Source of the DNA: Spyradenecus sp045634445
GTDB taxonomy: Bacteria; Verrucomicrobiota; Kiritimatiellia; RFP12; DVOR01
Reading direction: 5' to 3'
Length of the DNA stretch: 10,046 bases
Assembly: GCA_045634445.1 (NCBI GenBank)
Contig: JAZRAG010000124.1
Location: 1 to 10,046 of the forward strand
Below the pieces are notes generated by a model. The model did no database searches and was not told the origin of the DNA. It worked only from the letters and a program-made list of their open reading frames with translations. Numbering within the stretch: the first letter of the stretch is position 1; each line of letters starts with the position of its first letter. Made by a program: the position numbers and the translations under genes. Positions 1 through 4,398 of this stretch are shown here, piece by piece.

Positions 1-16
1 GTAAAAGGTCATTCCT

Positions 17-54
17 AGGCACCTCCCTTGAAAGCACAAAGGAGGCGCTTTTTT
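17..54 (+). terminator. Hairpin with T-run, possible intrinsic terminator overlapping a ribosome binding site
   Basis: The left arm at 19-26 (GCACCTCC) pairs with the right arm at 41-48 (GGAGGCGC), with one A-C mismatch and a 14-nt loop. A run of six T follows at 49-54. That is the form of a Rho-independent terminator for a gene upstream of the window. The right arm also contains AAAGGAGG, ideally placed as the Shine-Dalgarno site for the ATG at 55, so the same bases could do both jobs. The upstream gene is not visible, so its role as a terminator is inferred from shape alone. Confidence 0.5.
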
Positions 55-237
55 ATGTTGTCAGCACAACAACTCACCACCATCCTCAACGCAGCTCTGC
101 AAAAGCTGTGGGAATTTCCTGCACTTTTCACTAAACGTGAAGATGTTATTACGCAACGTCTAACAGATGCGCTAAAGGCGTTGTGGGAAGATTTACCACA
201 ACGCACAACTATCTCAATGTGCGAAAAATGTGCTTAA
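55..237 (+). CDS. Small hypothetical protein (60 aa)
   Basis: No family is recognised. The ATG at 55 is chosen over a TTG at 28 because AAAGGAGG (38-45) lies 9 nt before it. The TTG lacks such a site and falls in the hairpin loop. The 60 residues contain no membrane segment or signal peptide. They look mostly helical, with two leucine/tryptophan-rich amphipathic stretches of similar pattern (LQKLWEF near 16-22 and LKALWEDL near 39-46), followed by a short tail with two cysteines (CEKCA). It lies 27 nt before the Sel1 gene and could be co-transcribed with it. The good ribosome site and plausible helix pattern favour a real gene, but the short length leaves doubt. Confidence 0.45.
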   Translation: MLSAQQLTTILNAALQKLWEFPALFTKREDVITQRLTDALKALWEDLPQRTTISMCEKCA

Positions 238-264
238 CTCTCTTACAAACGAAAGGAGCTTCTT

Positions 265-1194
265 ATGAAACACATTCTACTCAGTTTATTCTGTTTAATC
301 AGTTTTGTTCTGATGGCAAAATCATCAATAGATATCCAAGCATTAAAACAAGACGCACGACGAGGTGATGTCAACGCGCAAGTTAGTCTTGGTGCATGTT
401 ATTATCTTGGCGAAGTGGTTGCGCAGAGTTATCCCGAGGCTGTCAAATGGTATCGTAAAGCCGCAGCGCAAGGTAATGCCAGTGCACAATACCTTCTTGG
501 CTCTTGCTATCATTATGGGAAAGGGGTAGCGCAGAGTTATCCCGAGGCTGTCAAATGGTATCGTAAAGCCGCAGATCAAGGTGATGCTAATGCACAATAC
601 GCTCTTGGATGTTGTTACCATAATGGTGAAGGGGTTGCGCAGAGTTATTCCGAAGCTGTTAGATGGTATCGTAAAGCCGCAGAGCAAGGTAACGCTAATG
701 CGCAATTCGATCTTGCCATTTGTTACGGTCATGGTCAAGGTGTGACAGAGAATGCTTTCGAAGCGCTAAAATGGTTGGGAAAGGCCGCAGAGCAGGGTCA
801 TGTAGAGGCAAAGAAGCTATTGGTGAAGCTCGAGGAAGCCCTATCAGAGACGCTTGTTGATGAAGCCCGTGCGGTATACAAAAAACAACTCAAAGCCCTT
901 GAGCAAAACGACTTTTATTCATATCTTCATTGTTCTTCCTCATACGGAAGAATGAATAACTATGACCTCATTCACAAATCTTTCAAAGAAGGTGTTCAAG
1001 GAATAAAAGATGGAGCACAATTAAGCATACGAGATGTCCAATTTAAAAAAATCGAGAATGAAGTGTACTATTTTCAAGTTACACTTCGCGTTACAAATCG
1101 CTACCTTTCGTCCTTTAATACGGAAATAAAACTCTTAACTGCATTCATCTTTGAAGATGACAATTTCGTCATCTTCATGGAGCAAATCCTCTGA
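265..1194 (+). CDS. Secreted Sel1-repeat (TPR-like) protein
   Basis: This 309-residue protein starts with a Sec signal peptide (positive MKH, hydrophobic core 4-17, likely cleavage after Ala18), so it should act in the periplasm or outside the cell. Four consecutive 36-residue Sel1-like repeats follow at about 35-70, 71-106, 107-142 and 143-178. Each fits the pattern N-A-Q-x-x-L-G-x-x-Y, then G-x-G-V, then EAVKWYRKAAxQG. Such alpha/alpha solenoids usually bind other proteins. Residues about 195-309 form a separate mixed alpha/beta domain that I do not recognise, possibly NTF2-like; this is a guess from its pattern of a helix followed by beta strands. GAAAGGAG upstream of the ATG supports the start. 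Repeats 1 and 2 are almost identical at DNA level, which indicates recent duplication. The Sel1 assignment is firm. The partner and process are unknown. Confidence 0.9.
   Translation: MKHILLSLFCLISFVLMAKSSIDIQALKQDARRGDVNAQVSLGACYYLGEVVAQSYPEAVKWYRKAAAQGNASAQYLLGSCYHYGKGVAQSYPEAVKWYRKAADQGDANAQYALGCCYHNGEGVAQSYSEAVRWYRKAAEQGNANAQFDLAICYGHGQGVTENAFEALKWLGKAAEQGHVEAKKLLVKLEEALSETLVDEARAVYKKQLKALEQNDFYSYLHCSSSYGRMNNYDLIHKSFKEGVQGIKDGAQLSIRDVQFKKIENEVYYFQVTLRVTNRYLSSFNTEIKLLTAFIFEDDNFVIFMEQIL
421..682 (+). repeat. 108-bp in-frame tandem repeats within the Sel1 gene
   Basis: A 46-bp block beginning GCGCAGAGTTATCC at 421-466 recurs exactly at 529-574. It recurs again at 637-682 with a few, mostly silent, changes. 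The spacing is 108 bp each time, which is exactly one 36-residue Sel1 repeat. The sequence between the identical blocks is more diverged. This pattern suggests recent duplication or gene conversion of repeat units, and it makes the locus prone to gain or loss of whole repeats in frame. Confidence 0.9.
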
Positions 1195-1230
1195 TAGGAC
1201 TTAATATCAATTTCATTTGAAAGGCATAAT

Positions 1231-1302
1231 ATGTTTCTCATTTATAAAGCATTTCACGAAGATATTGATGCGTCATACAAATCAAACGGAGGCATGCTAT
1301 GA
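1231..1302 (+). CDS. Possible 23-residue ORF coupled to the lipoprotein gene
   Basis: An ATG at 1231 follows GAAAGG by 7 nt and opens a 23-codon frame (MFLIYKAFHE...) that ends at TGA 1300-1302. That TGA overlaps the ATG of the next gene as ATGA. This start/stop overlap is typical of translational coupling, so the ORF may serve as a leader for the downstream lipoprotein even if the peptide has no function. No homology can be judged at this length. Confidence 0.3.
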   Translation: MFLIYKAFHEDIDASYKSNGGML

Positions 1303-1730
1303 AATTACACCACTTTTTCTGCTACGTTTCCATCGTAATGCTTATCGGATGTAGCCCTACGCTTCCTGATGGCGAATCATTTGACGTCAAAGGAACCTTT
1401 TGGAGACGTGGAAACGAATATGATAAACCTACTTACTGTTGTGGGTGCAATCAGAGGTCTAGGAATGGTGATGGATGGTTTTATCGTTGGGGTGGGGATT
1501 ACTATTACAACCATGATTATCATAGAATCGATCAGCCGTGGTGGTATTGTACAACGTGTTACGAATTAGCTGTTGCTATTAAATCATGGCAAGAAGAGCT
1601 CGGCAGGCTCGAGCGGAAATATGCACGTGTTAAATTTGATGACCAAGAAAAATATTTACGAAAAAAGGTTGAAAATGCGCGCTCATATTTAAATCACTAC
1701 AAGGATAAATTTCGCCGTAGAGGGCGTTAA
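1299..1730 (+). CDS. Cysteine- and aromatic-rich lipoprotein of unknown function
   Basis: This 143-residue protein has a type II signal peptide: a hydrophobic stretch about 6-17 ending in the lipobox LIGC, with Cys18 as the lipidation site. The mature part carries two paired-cysteine motifs, CCGC at 47-50 and CTTC at 84-87. They flank a very aromatic stretch (WFYRWGGDYYYNHDYH, about 60-75). Two CxxC knuckles of this kind could bind a metal such as zinc, or form disulfides in the periplasm. Residues about 95-140 are highly charged and predicted as a helix or coiled coil, ending in a basic tail (RRRGR). The start is supported by CGGAGG about 8 nt upstream and by overlap with the preceding small ORF. 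No family is recognised. Lipid anchoring is well supported, while the metal site is inference. Confidence 0.75.
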   Translation: MKLHHFFCYVSIVMLIGCSPTLPDGESFDVKGTFWRRGNEYDKPTYCCGCNQRSRNGDGWFYRWGGDYYYNHDYHRIDQPWWYCTTCYELAVAIKSWQEELGRLERKYARVKFDDQEKYLRKKVENARSYLNHYKDKFRRRGR

Positions 1731-1766
1731 TGTCACTTTGAAACATATGTGAAAGGATTACATACT

Positions 1767-1883
1767 ATGTCATCGTGGACAATTTGGATTATTGTTGCGT
1801 TTTTAATTGCCCTTTTTTATCGCCCTCTTCTAATTCCTGCTGCAATCATCTTCGGAATAGGGTTAGGACTAGGATGGTGGTAA
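1767..1883 (+). CDS. Small single-helix membrane protein (38 aa)
   Basis: An ATG at 1767 preceded by GAAAGGA (1751-1757) opens a 38-codon frame ending at TAA 1881-1883. The product (MSSWTIWIIVAFLIAL...) is hydrophobic almost throughout. One membrane segment covers about 4-17, an Arg-Pro break follows, and a second hydrophobic, glycine-rich stretch ends in Trp-Trp. It may span the membrane once, or form a hairpin. It lies 36 nt after the lipoprotein gene, so co-transcription is likely. Another frame across 1775-1966 is open but gives a cysteine-rich product with no ribosome site and was rejected. No family is recognised. Confidence 0.6.
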   Translation: MSSWTIWIIVAFLIALFYRPLLIPAAIIFGIGLGLGWW

Positions 1884-1917
1884 ATCCTACAAAGAGTTCG
1901 CAATTTGGAAGAGTGTG

Positions 1918-1947
1918 TTATACACATTCTTGGCAACTTAGTATAAT
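1918..1947 (+). promoter_or_regulatory. Possible promoter (TATAAT)
   Basis: A perfect -10 hexamer TATAAT lies at 1942-1947, in the 79-nt gap before the next small ORFs. The -35 at the right distance is poor (TTATAC at 1918-1923, 18-nt spacer). A better-looking TTGGCA at 1930-1935 is too close. It could start transcription of the second half of the block. This is weak evidence in AT-rich DNA. Confidence 0.28.
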
Positions 1948-1962
1948 TCAAGGAGCAACTCT

Positions 1963-2013
1963 ATGACAAATGTTATGCATTTATTTGTATTGAACGGAGA
2001 AGACTATGAATAA
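1963..2013 (+). CDS. Possible 16-residue leader ORF
   Basis: AAGGAG at 1950-1955 stands 7 nt before an ATG at 1963, a textbook ribosome site. The frame has only 16 codons (MTNVMHLFVLNGEDYE) and stops at TAA 2011-2013, inside the start of the next frame, whose ATG is at 2006. It could be a leader peptide coupled to the next gene or a chance ORF. Nothing more can be said at this length. Confidence 0.28.
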   Translation: MTNVMHLFVLNGEDYE

Positions 2014-2157
2014 TAAAGAAAGTGCGTTAGTGCCCATTCTTTTTGTTTGTGGTTATTCTCATGGTTCATTGTCCGTAGTGAAGTTGTACCGTATGTAGTA
2101 GAGGGAGGGTTAAATGTTATTACTTTAATTTCTTTAGGATACTTTAGAAAAGACTGA
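2006..2157 (+). pseudogene. Frameshifted ~50-residue membrane protein gene
   Basis: The ATG at 2006 has a ribosome site (CGGAGAA) and begins MNNKESALVPILF. It then reads through a less convincing sequence and stops at TAG 2096-2098. The -1 frame, open from 2017, gives a far more protein-like continuation from the T5 run at 2040-2044 onward: FCLWLFSWFIVRSE, then VVPYVVEGGLNVI, ending in a basic YFRKD at TGA 2155-2157. One extra T in that run would join the two into a single ~50-residue protein. It would have a Trp/Phe-rich membrane helix and a second hydrophobic stretch. The break may be a true mutation, a sequencing or assembly error, or a recoding site. The sequence cannot tell these apart. 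Confidence 0.5.
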
Positions 2158-2177
2158 GACAGTTTTTATTTTGTACA

Positions 2178-2207
2178 TTAATGAAAACATACGCATTTTC
2201 TTATAAC
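2178..2207 (+). promoter_or_regulatory. Possible promoter before the 192-residue protein gene
   Basis: TATAAC at 2202-2207 matches the -10 consensus at five of six positions. It stands 28 nt before the start codon region of the 2236 gene. A weak -35 (TTAATG, 2178-2183) sits 18 nt upstream. The gap between 2158 and 2235 is very AT-rich, so a chance match is possible. Confidence 0.27.
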
Positions 2208-2235
2208 TTTTTACAACATCAGAAAGGATTCAAGC

Positions 2236-2814
2236 ATGGGTTTCTTGGGCAATATTTTTGGGAGCAATCGTGAGACGATTTCGCCTAATGATTTATACGA
2301 CTCTTTTTATCGAGAGCTACTTCTTTCTTCTGTTAAAGTGCTTCGTTCTCGTGATTGGACGAATGTTTCTAATGAACAATTTCCAATTCTCAAGGATGAT
2401 CGAGGCTTCTTTAACGATCTAATGTCAATCTTTAAAGAGAATGTTATGTATATGGAGTTGAAAAATTACGATCCAGATTCATATCGTGAAGCAATTAGTA
2501 GCGTTGCTTTTTTAGGCGGCATTTACGCTGTCTTTTGTGCACGTATTTTCCAAAAACCTCTCTATACAAACTACTCAGAGGTCATGCGACGATTCAAACA
2601 AGATGGACCAATTAATTGTGTTCTTCAATTCCTTCGTAATGCACCAGGTCCGCATCAATGGGTATCACCAGACACCGTAGTATACGAGATTGTTCAACAA
2701 ATTGGTCAAGGGAGGTATTCTGATTTCCTTGCTATACCCGATGACGCTGTGGCAACAGATTTCTGTAAAGCGCTTTACCACGCAGGAAATGCCATAGGTC
2801 TTTACTACATCTAA
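2236..2814 (+). CDS. Hypothetical protein (192 aa)
   Basis: No family is recognised. The ATG at 2236 follows GAAAGGA at a suitable distance. The product has no signal peptide and no clear membrane helix, although residues about 87-103 (SSVAFLGGIYAVFCARI) form one moderately hydrophobic helix. The N-terminus MGFLGNIFGSN is short, glycine-rich and amphipathic, which could touch a membrane. The rest looks like a mainly helical cytoplasmic domain with mixed charge. The stop lies 20 nt before the next lipoprotein gene, so the two are very likely co-transcribed and may be functionally linked. Low G+C and AT-ending codons match the surrounding block. Confidence 0.75.
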   Translation: MGFLGNIFGSNRETISPNDLYDSFYRELLLSSVKVLRSRDWTNVSNEQFPILKDDRGFFNDLMSIFKENVMYMELKNYDPDSYREAISSVAFLGGIYAVFCARIFQKPLYTNYSEVMRRFKQDGPINCVLQFLRNAPGPHQWVSPDTVVYEIVQQIGQGRYSDFLAIPDDAVATDFCKALYHAGNAIGLYYI

Positions 2815-2834
2815 TATGCTTAAAAGGAGATGCA

Positions 2835-3113
2835 ATGAAAAAGGTTATTCTTTTTGGGTTAATGCCACTGCTTTTACTCGTAGGGTGTGGCCCTTCTGAA
2901 CCCTCTAATCGAGAGGTCGCCGCAGGCGCACGAGAAGTTCTCTATAAGGATCTTGGACTTCCTCGAGATGTAAACGTTCGACCACGTGTTGAACGGATTG
3001 GAAATGGACGTTGGCATGTCGAAATGGATCTTTGGCGTTATGGCCAAAGACGGAAATTAAACGCAACAGCCATCATGGATAAGAATGGCGATTTACACTA
3101 TTACACTGACTAA
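2835..3113 (+). CDS. Small lipoprotein (92 aa)
   Basis: This 92-residue protein begins MKKVILFGLM and has a hydrophobic core ending in the lipobox LVGC, so Cys18 should be lipidated after signal peptidase II cleavage. Gly19 at +2 is not the Asp retention signal, so in an enterobacterium-like Lol system it would go to the outer membrane. Other lineages follow different rules. The mature ~75 residues look like one small alpha/beta domain: a helix about 27-40, then strands with alternating polar and hydrophobic residues (RWHVEMDLWRYG, KLNATAIMDKNG, LHYYTD). AAAAGGAGA precedes the ATG. Gaps of 20 nt upstream and 14 nt downstream place it firmly in an operon. No family is recognised. Confidence 0.8.
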   Translation: MKKVILFGLMPLLLLVGCGPSEPSNREVAAGAREVLYKDLGLPRDVNVRPRVERIGNGRWHVEMDLWRYGQRRKLNATAIMDKNGDLHYYTD

Positions 3114-3127
3114 GGAAAGGAAATGTT

Positions 3128-3247
3128 ATGTCATTGGGATGCTTATTTTCACTCTTGGCGAATGCATTTCACCTTGTGATTCTTGTGATACTTTTGCCTA
3201 TTGCGCTTATAATTTTTCTTGTTAATTCTTTCAACAAAAAAGAATGA
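3128..3247 (+). CDS. Small single-helix membrane protein (39 aa)
   Basis: An ATG at 3128 is preceded by the purine-rich AAGGAAAGGAAA (3113-3124) and opens a 39-codon frame ending at TGA 3245-3247. The product begins MSLGCLFSLLANAFHLV. It has one long hydrophobic segment at about 6-33 and ends in a lysine-rich tail (NSFNKKE), so the C-terminus is probably cytoplasmic by the positive-inside rule. It starts 14 nt after the lipoprotein stop, which supports co-expression. It resembles the 38-residue membrane peptide at 1767-1883 in size and type but not in sequence. An ATG at 3123 is out of frame. No family is recognised. Confidence 0.6.
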   Translation: MSLGCLFSLLANAFHLVILVILLPIALIIFLVNSFNKKE

Positions 3248-3306
3248 TAGAAAATCATAAAAAGTAACTGTTATTTTCAAAACTCACTCAATGAAAGGAA
3301 GATGAA

Positions 3307-3900
3307 ATGAATACTCATGATAGCGTAATGCAAGATGTTTCTTGCAAAAGTGACACAATAGATACGAATGTTGATGATAATGCATTTTCTTCACAGTGCA
3401 ATAGACAATATGCCGTATCTTTTCATGAAGCAATAAAACGTTACATAACAAACTTAAATCCCAATGGACGCTCATCACGTTCGGAATTTTGGAAAGTAGC
3501 GTTGCCAATATTTTTTGGTGGTTTAATCGTCTTCATTGCATATGTGTACTTTTTTGCTGTAGTCGCTACATCCAATTCATGTACAAGAGCAACCATTTCC
3601 ACAATAACGACAATCAGCACACTGATTATTACTCCTGTCTATACTTTAATTTCTATTCCTCTTTTTGCATTGATAGCTCGACGCTTACATGACATAGGAA
3701 GAAACATCTCTTGGCTAATTGTAGCAAGTCTCGCTGCAGGAGAGTTCGCGATTATACGCAAAATTTCTGGCATTTCACCTCTTTGGTCTGTATGGGCTGG
3801 GGCCATAACCATTGGCTTGTATATTGCACTTTTCTGTATGATGTTAACAAAAAGTTCCCCACAAGCAAATAAGTATGGCCCCGTTCCTAATGTACGATAA
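3307..3900 (+). CDS. DUF805 family membrane protein
   Basis: This 197-residue integral membrane protein carries the hallmarks of DUF805 (YhaH-like). These are the motif GRSSRSEFW at about 54-62 before the first helix, ARRLHDIGR at 124-132 between the middle helices, and the closing polar motif SSPQANKYGPVP near the C-terminus. Four hydrophobic segments are visible at about 64-86, 97-123, 135-152 and 158-180. Family members are inner-membrane proteins without a settled biochemical role. A polar N-terminal stretch of about 36 residues precedes the domain and is longer than is common. The start is supported by AAAGGAAG 5 nt upstream. It is the last gene of the left block and lies 59 nt after the 39-residue membrane peptide. 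The family call is strong; the function is unknown. Confidence 0.88.
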   Translation: MNTHDSVMQDVSCKSDTIDTNVDDNAFSSQCNRQYAVSFHEAIKRYITNLNPNGRSSRSEFWKVALPIFFGGLIVFIAYVYFFAVVATSNSCTRATISTITTISTLIITPVYTLISIPLFALIARRLHDIGRNISWLIVASLAAGEFAIIRKISGISPLWSVWAGAITIGLYIALFCMMLTKSSPQANKYGPVPNVR

Positions 3901-4013
3901 ATTACGCCTAACAAAGGCTAATATGTGCTTTCACCTAATACAATTTTAGCATGAGAGGCAAGTTTTCGTACGCAAGGAATAATTGTTGAAAATACAACCG
4001 TTTATCTTTAACG

Positions 4014-4057
4014 ATTCCCCCTCCAGGCCACGACGTAACCCTGAGGGGGAATGTTTT
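4014..4057 (+). terminator. GC-rich hairpin with short T-run, possible terminator
   Basis: ATTCCCCCTC at 4014-4023 pairs perfectly with GAGGGGGAAT at 4043-4052. The stem can be lengthened through CAGG/CCTG with one bulge. A TTTT run follows at 4054-4057. Lying 113 nt after the DUF805 stop, it could end transcription of the left block. The T-run is short, and the hairpin adjoins another structured stretch, so a repeat element or other RNA structure is also possible. Confidence 0.5.
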
Positions 4058-4058
4058 A

Positions 4059-4107
4059 GGGATGGAGTTAGTGGCAGAAAAGAGGTACTCCCTATAACCT
4101 CCAACCC
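4059..4107. repeat. Imperfect inverted repeat
   Basis: GGGATGGAGTTA at 4059-4070 is nearly the reverse complement of TAACCTCCAACCC at 4095-4107, with one mismatch and one extra base. It could form a stem of about 12 bp enclosing a 24-nt loop. It immediately follows the perfect hairpin, so the two may belong to one structured RNA or one repetitive element. Confidence 0.45.
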
Positions 4108-4181
4108 TTAACACACAACCTTCTCCACGGAAACGTCACCACAGGCACTTCTTTTGATGGGAAATCAATGGTAGACAAGCT

Positions 4182-4275
4182 AAAAGTCGCTTGAAAAAGT
4201 TGTAGGTTTTGCAAAAAGTCGTTGGGAGAAGTTGAGGAATTTCCAAAAGTCCCTTGAAAAAGTTGTAAACGAGGA
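4182..4275. repeat. Three degenerate ~31-bp tandem repeats
   Basis: Units begin with AAAAGTC at 4182, 4214 and 4245, which are 32 and 31 bp apart. The first and third share CTTGAAAAAGTTGTA and differ at only one of their first 23 bases. The middle copy is more diverged (GTTGGGAGAAGTTGAGG). Spacing is too small, and the units too unlike, for a CRISPR array. The repeats do not resemble the known ARG-box operator. Their position about 130-210 nt upstream of argJ leaves a regulatory role possible but unsupported. Confidence 0.6.
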
Positions 4276-4335
4276 CGAACACATCGTTGTGTGTGTGGGG
4301 CATTGCACGATATTACCCTCGTGTTATTATTAAGG

Positions 4336-4364
4336 TTGCGTATAGGGCAGTTTTTTGGCATACT
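4336..4364 (+). promoter_or_regulatory. Possible argJBD promoter
   Basis: TTGCGT at 4336-4341 and CATACT at 4359-4364 are separated by 17 nt, the best sigma-70-like pair close to argJ. They match the consensus at three and four of six positions. Transcription would start some 25-30 nt before the argJ ATG. Several other AT-rich hexamers (TTATAT, TTTATA) lie close by, so the exact site is uncertain. Confidence 0.3.
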
Positions 4365-4398
4365 TTATATGTTTATAGGCAAGCAAGGAGTTAGAGTA

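Larger units (their letters stand above)
3901..4398. other. Non-coding spacer with hairpins and degenerate repeats
   Basis: This spacer of almost 500 bases between the DUF805 gene and argJ has no convincing gene. The longest frame, on the minus strand at 4092-4361, has no ribosome site and its sequence merely mirrors the repeats. From left to right it holds an AT-rich stretch, a perfect GC-rich hairpin (4014-4052), an imperfect hairpin (4059-4107), three ~31-bp degenerate repeats (4182-4267) and a possible promoter just before argJ. The composition changes here from the AT-rich accessory block to the more G+C-rich arginine operon. Confidence 0.7.

Noticed and set aside
343..738. 131-codon minus-strand frame across the Sel1 repeats
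   Set aside because: It mirrors the repeat periodicity of the Sel1 gene on the other strand, has no ribosome site, and its product is a shadow of the repeat units.
1775..1966. 63-codon + strand frame with many cysteines
   Set aside because: It starts at a non-ATG codon without a ribosome site and overlaps the better supported 38-residue membrane protein frame.
4182..4275. Possible CRISPR array
   Set aside because: Only three degenerate units 31-32 bp apart, with no constant repeat separated by unique spacers and no cas genes in the window.
4092..4361. 89-codon minus-strand frame in the spacer before argJ
   Set aside because: No ribosome site, and its internal similarity (LQLFQGTF / LQLFQATF) simply translates the ~31-bp DNA repeats.
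4291..4398. N-terminal extension of argJ to 4291
   Set aside because: The extra 36 residues resemble no ArgJ N-terminus. The ATG at 4399 has a good ribosome site and gives the normal family length.
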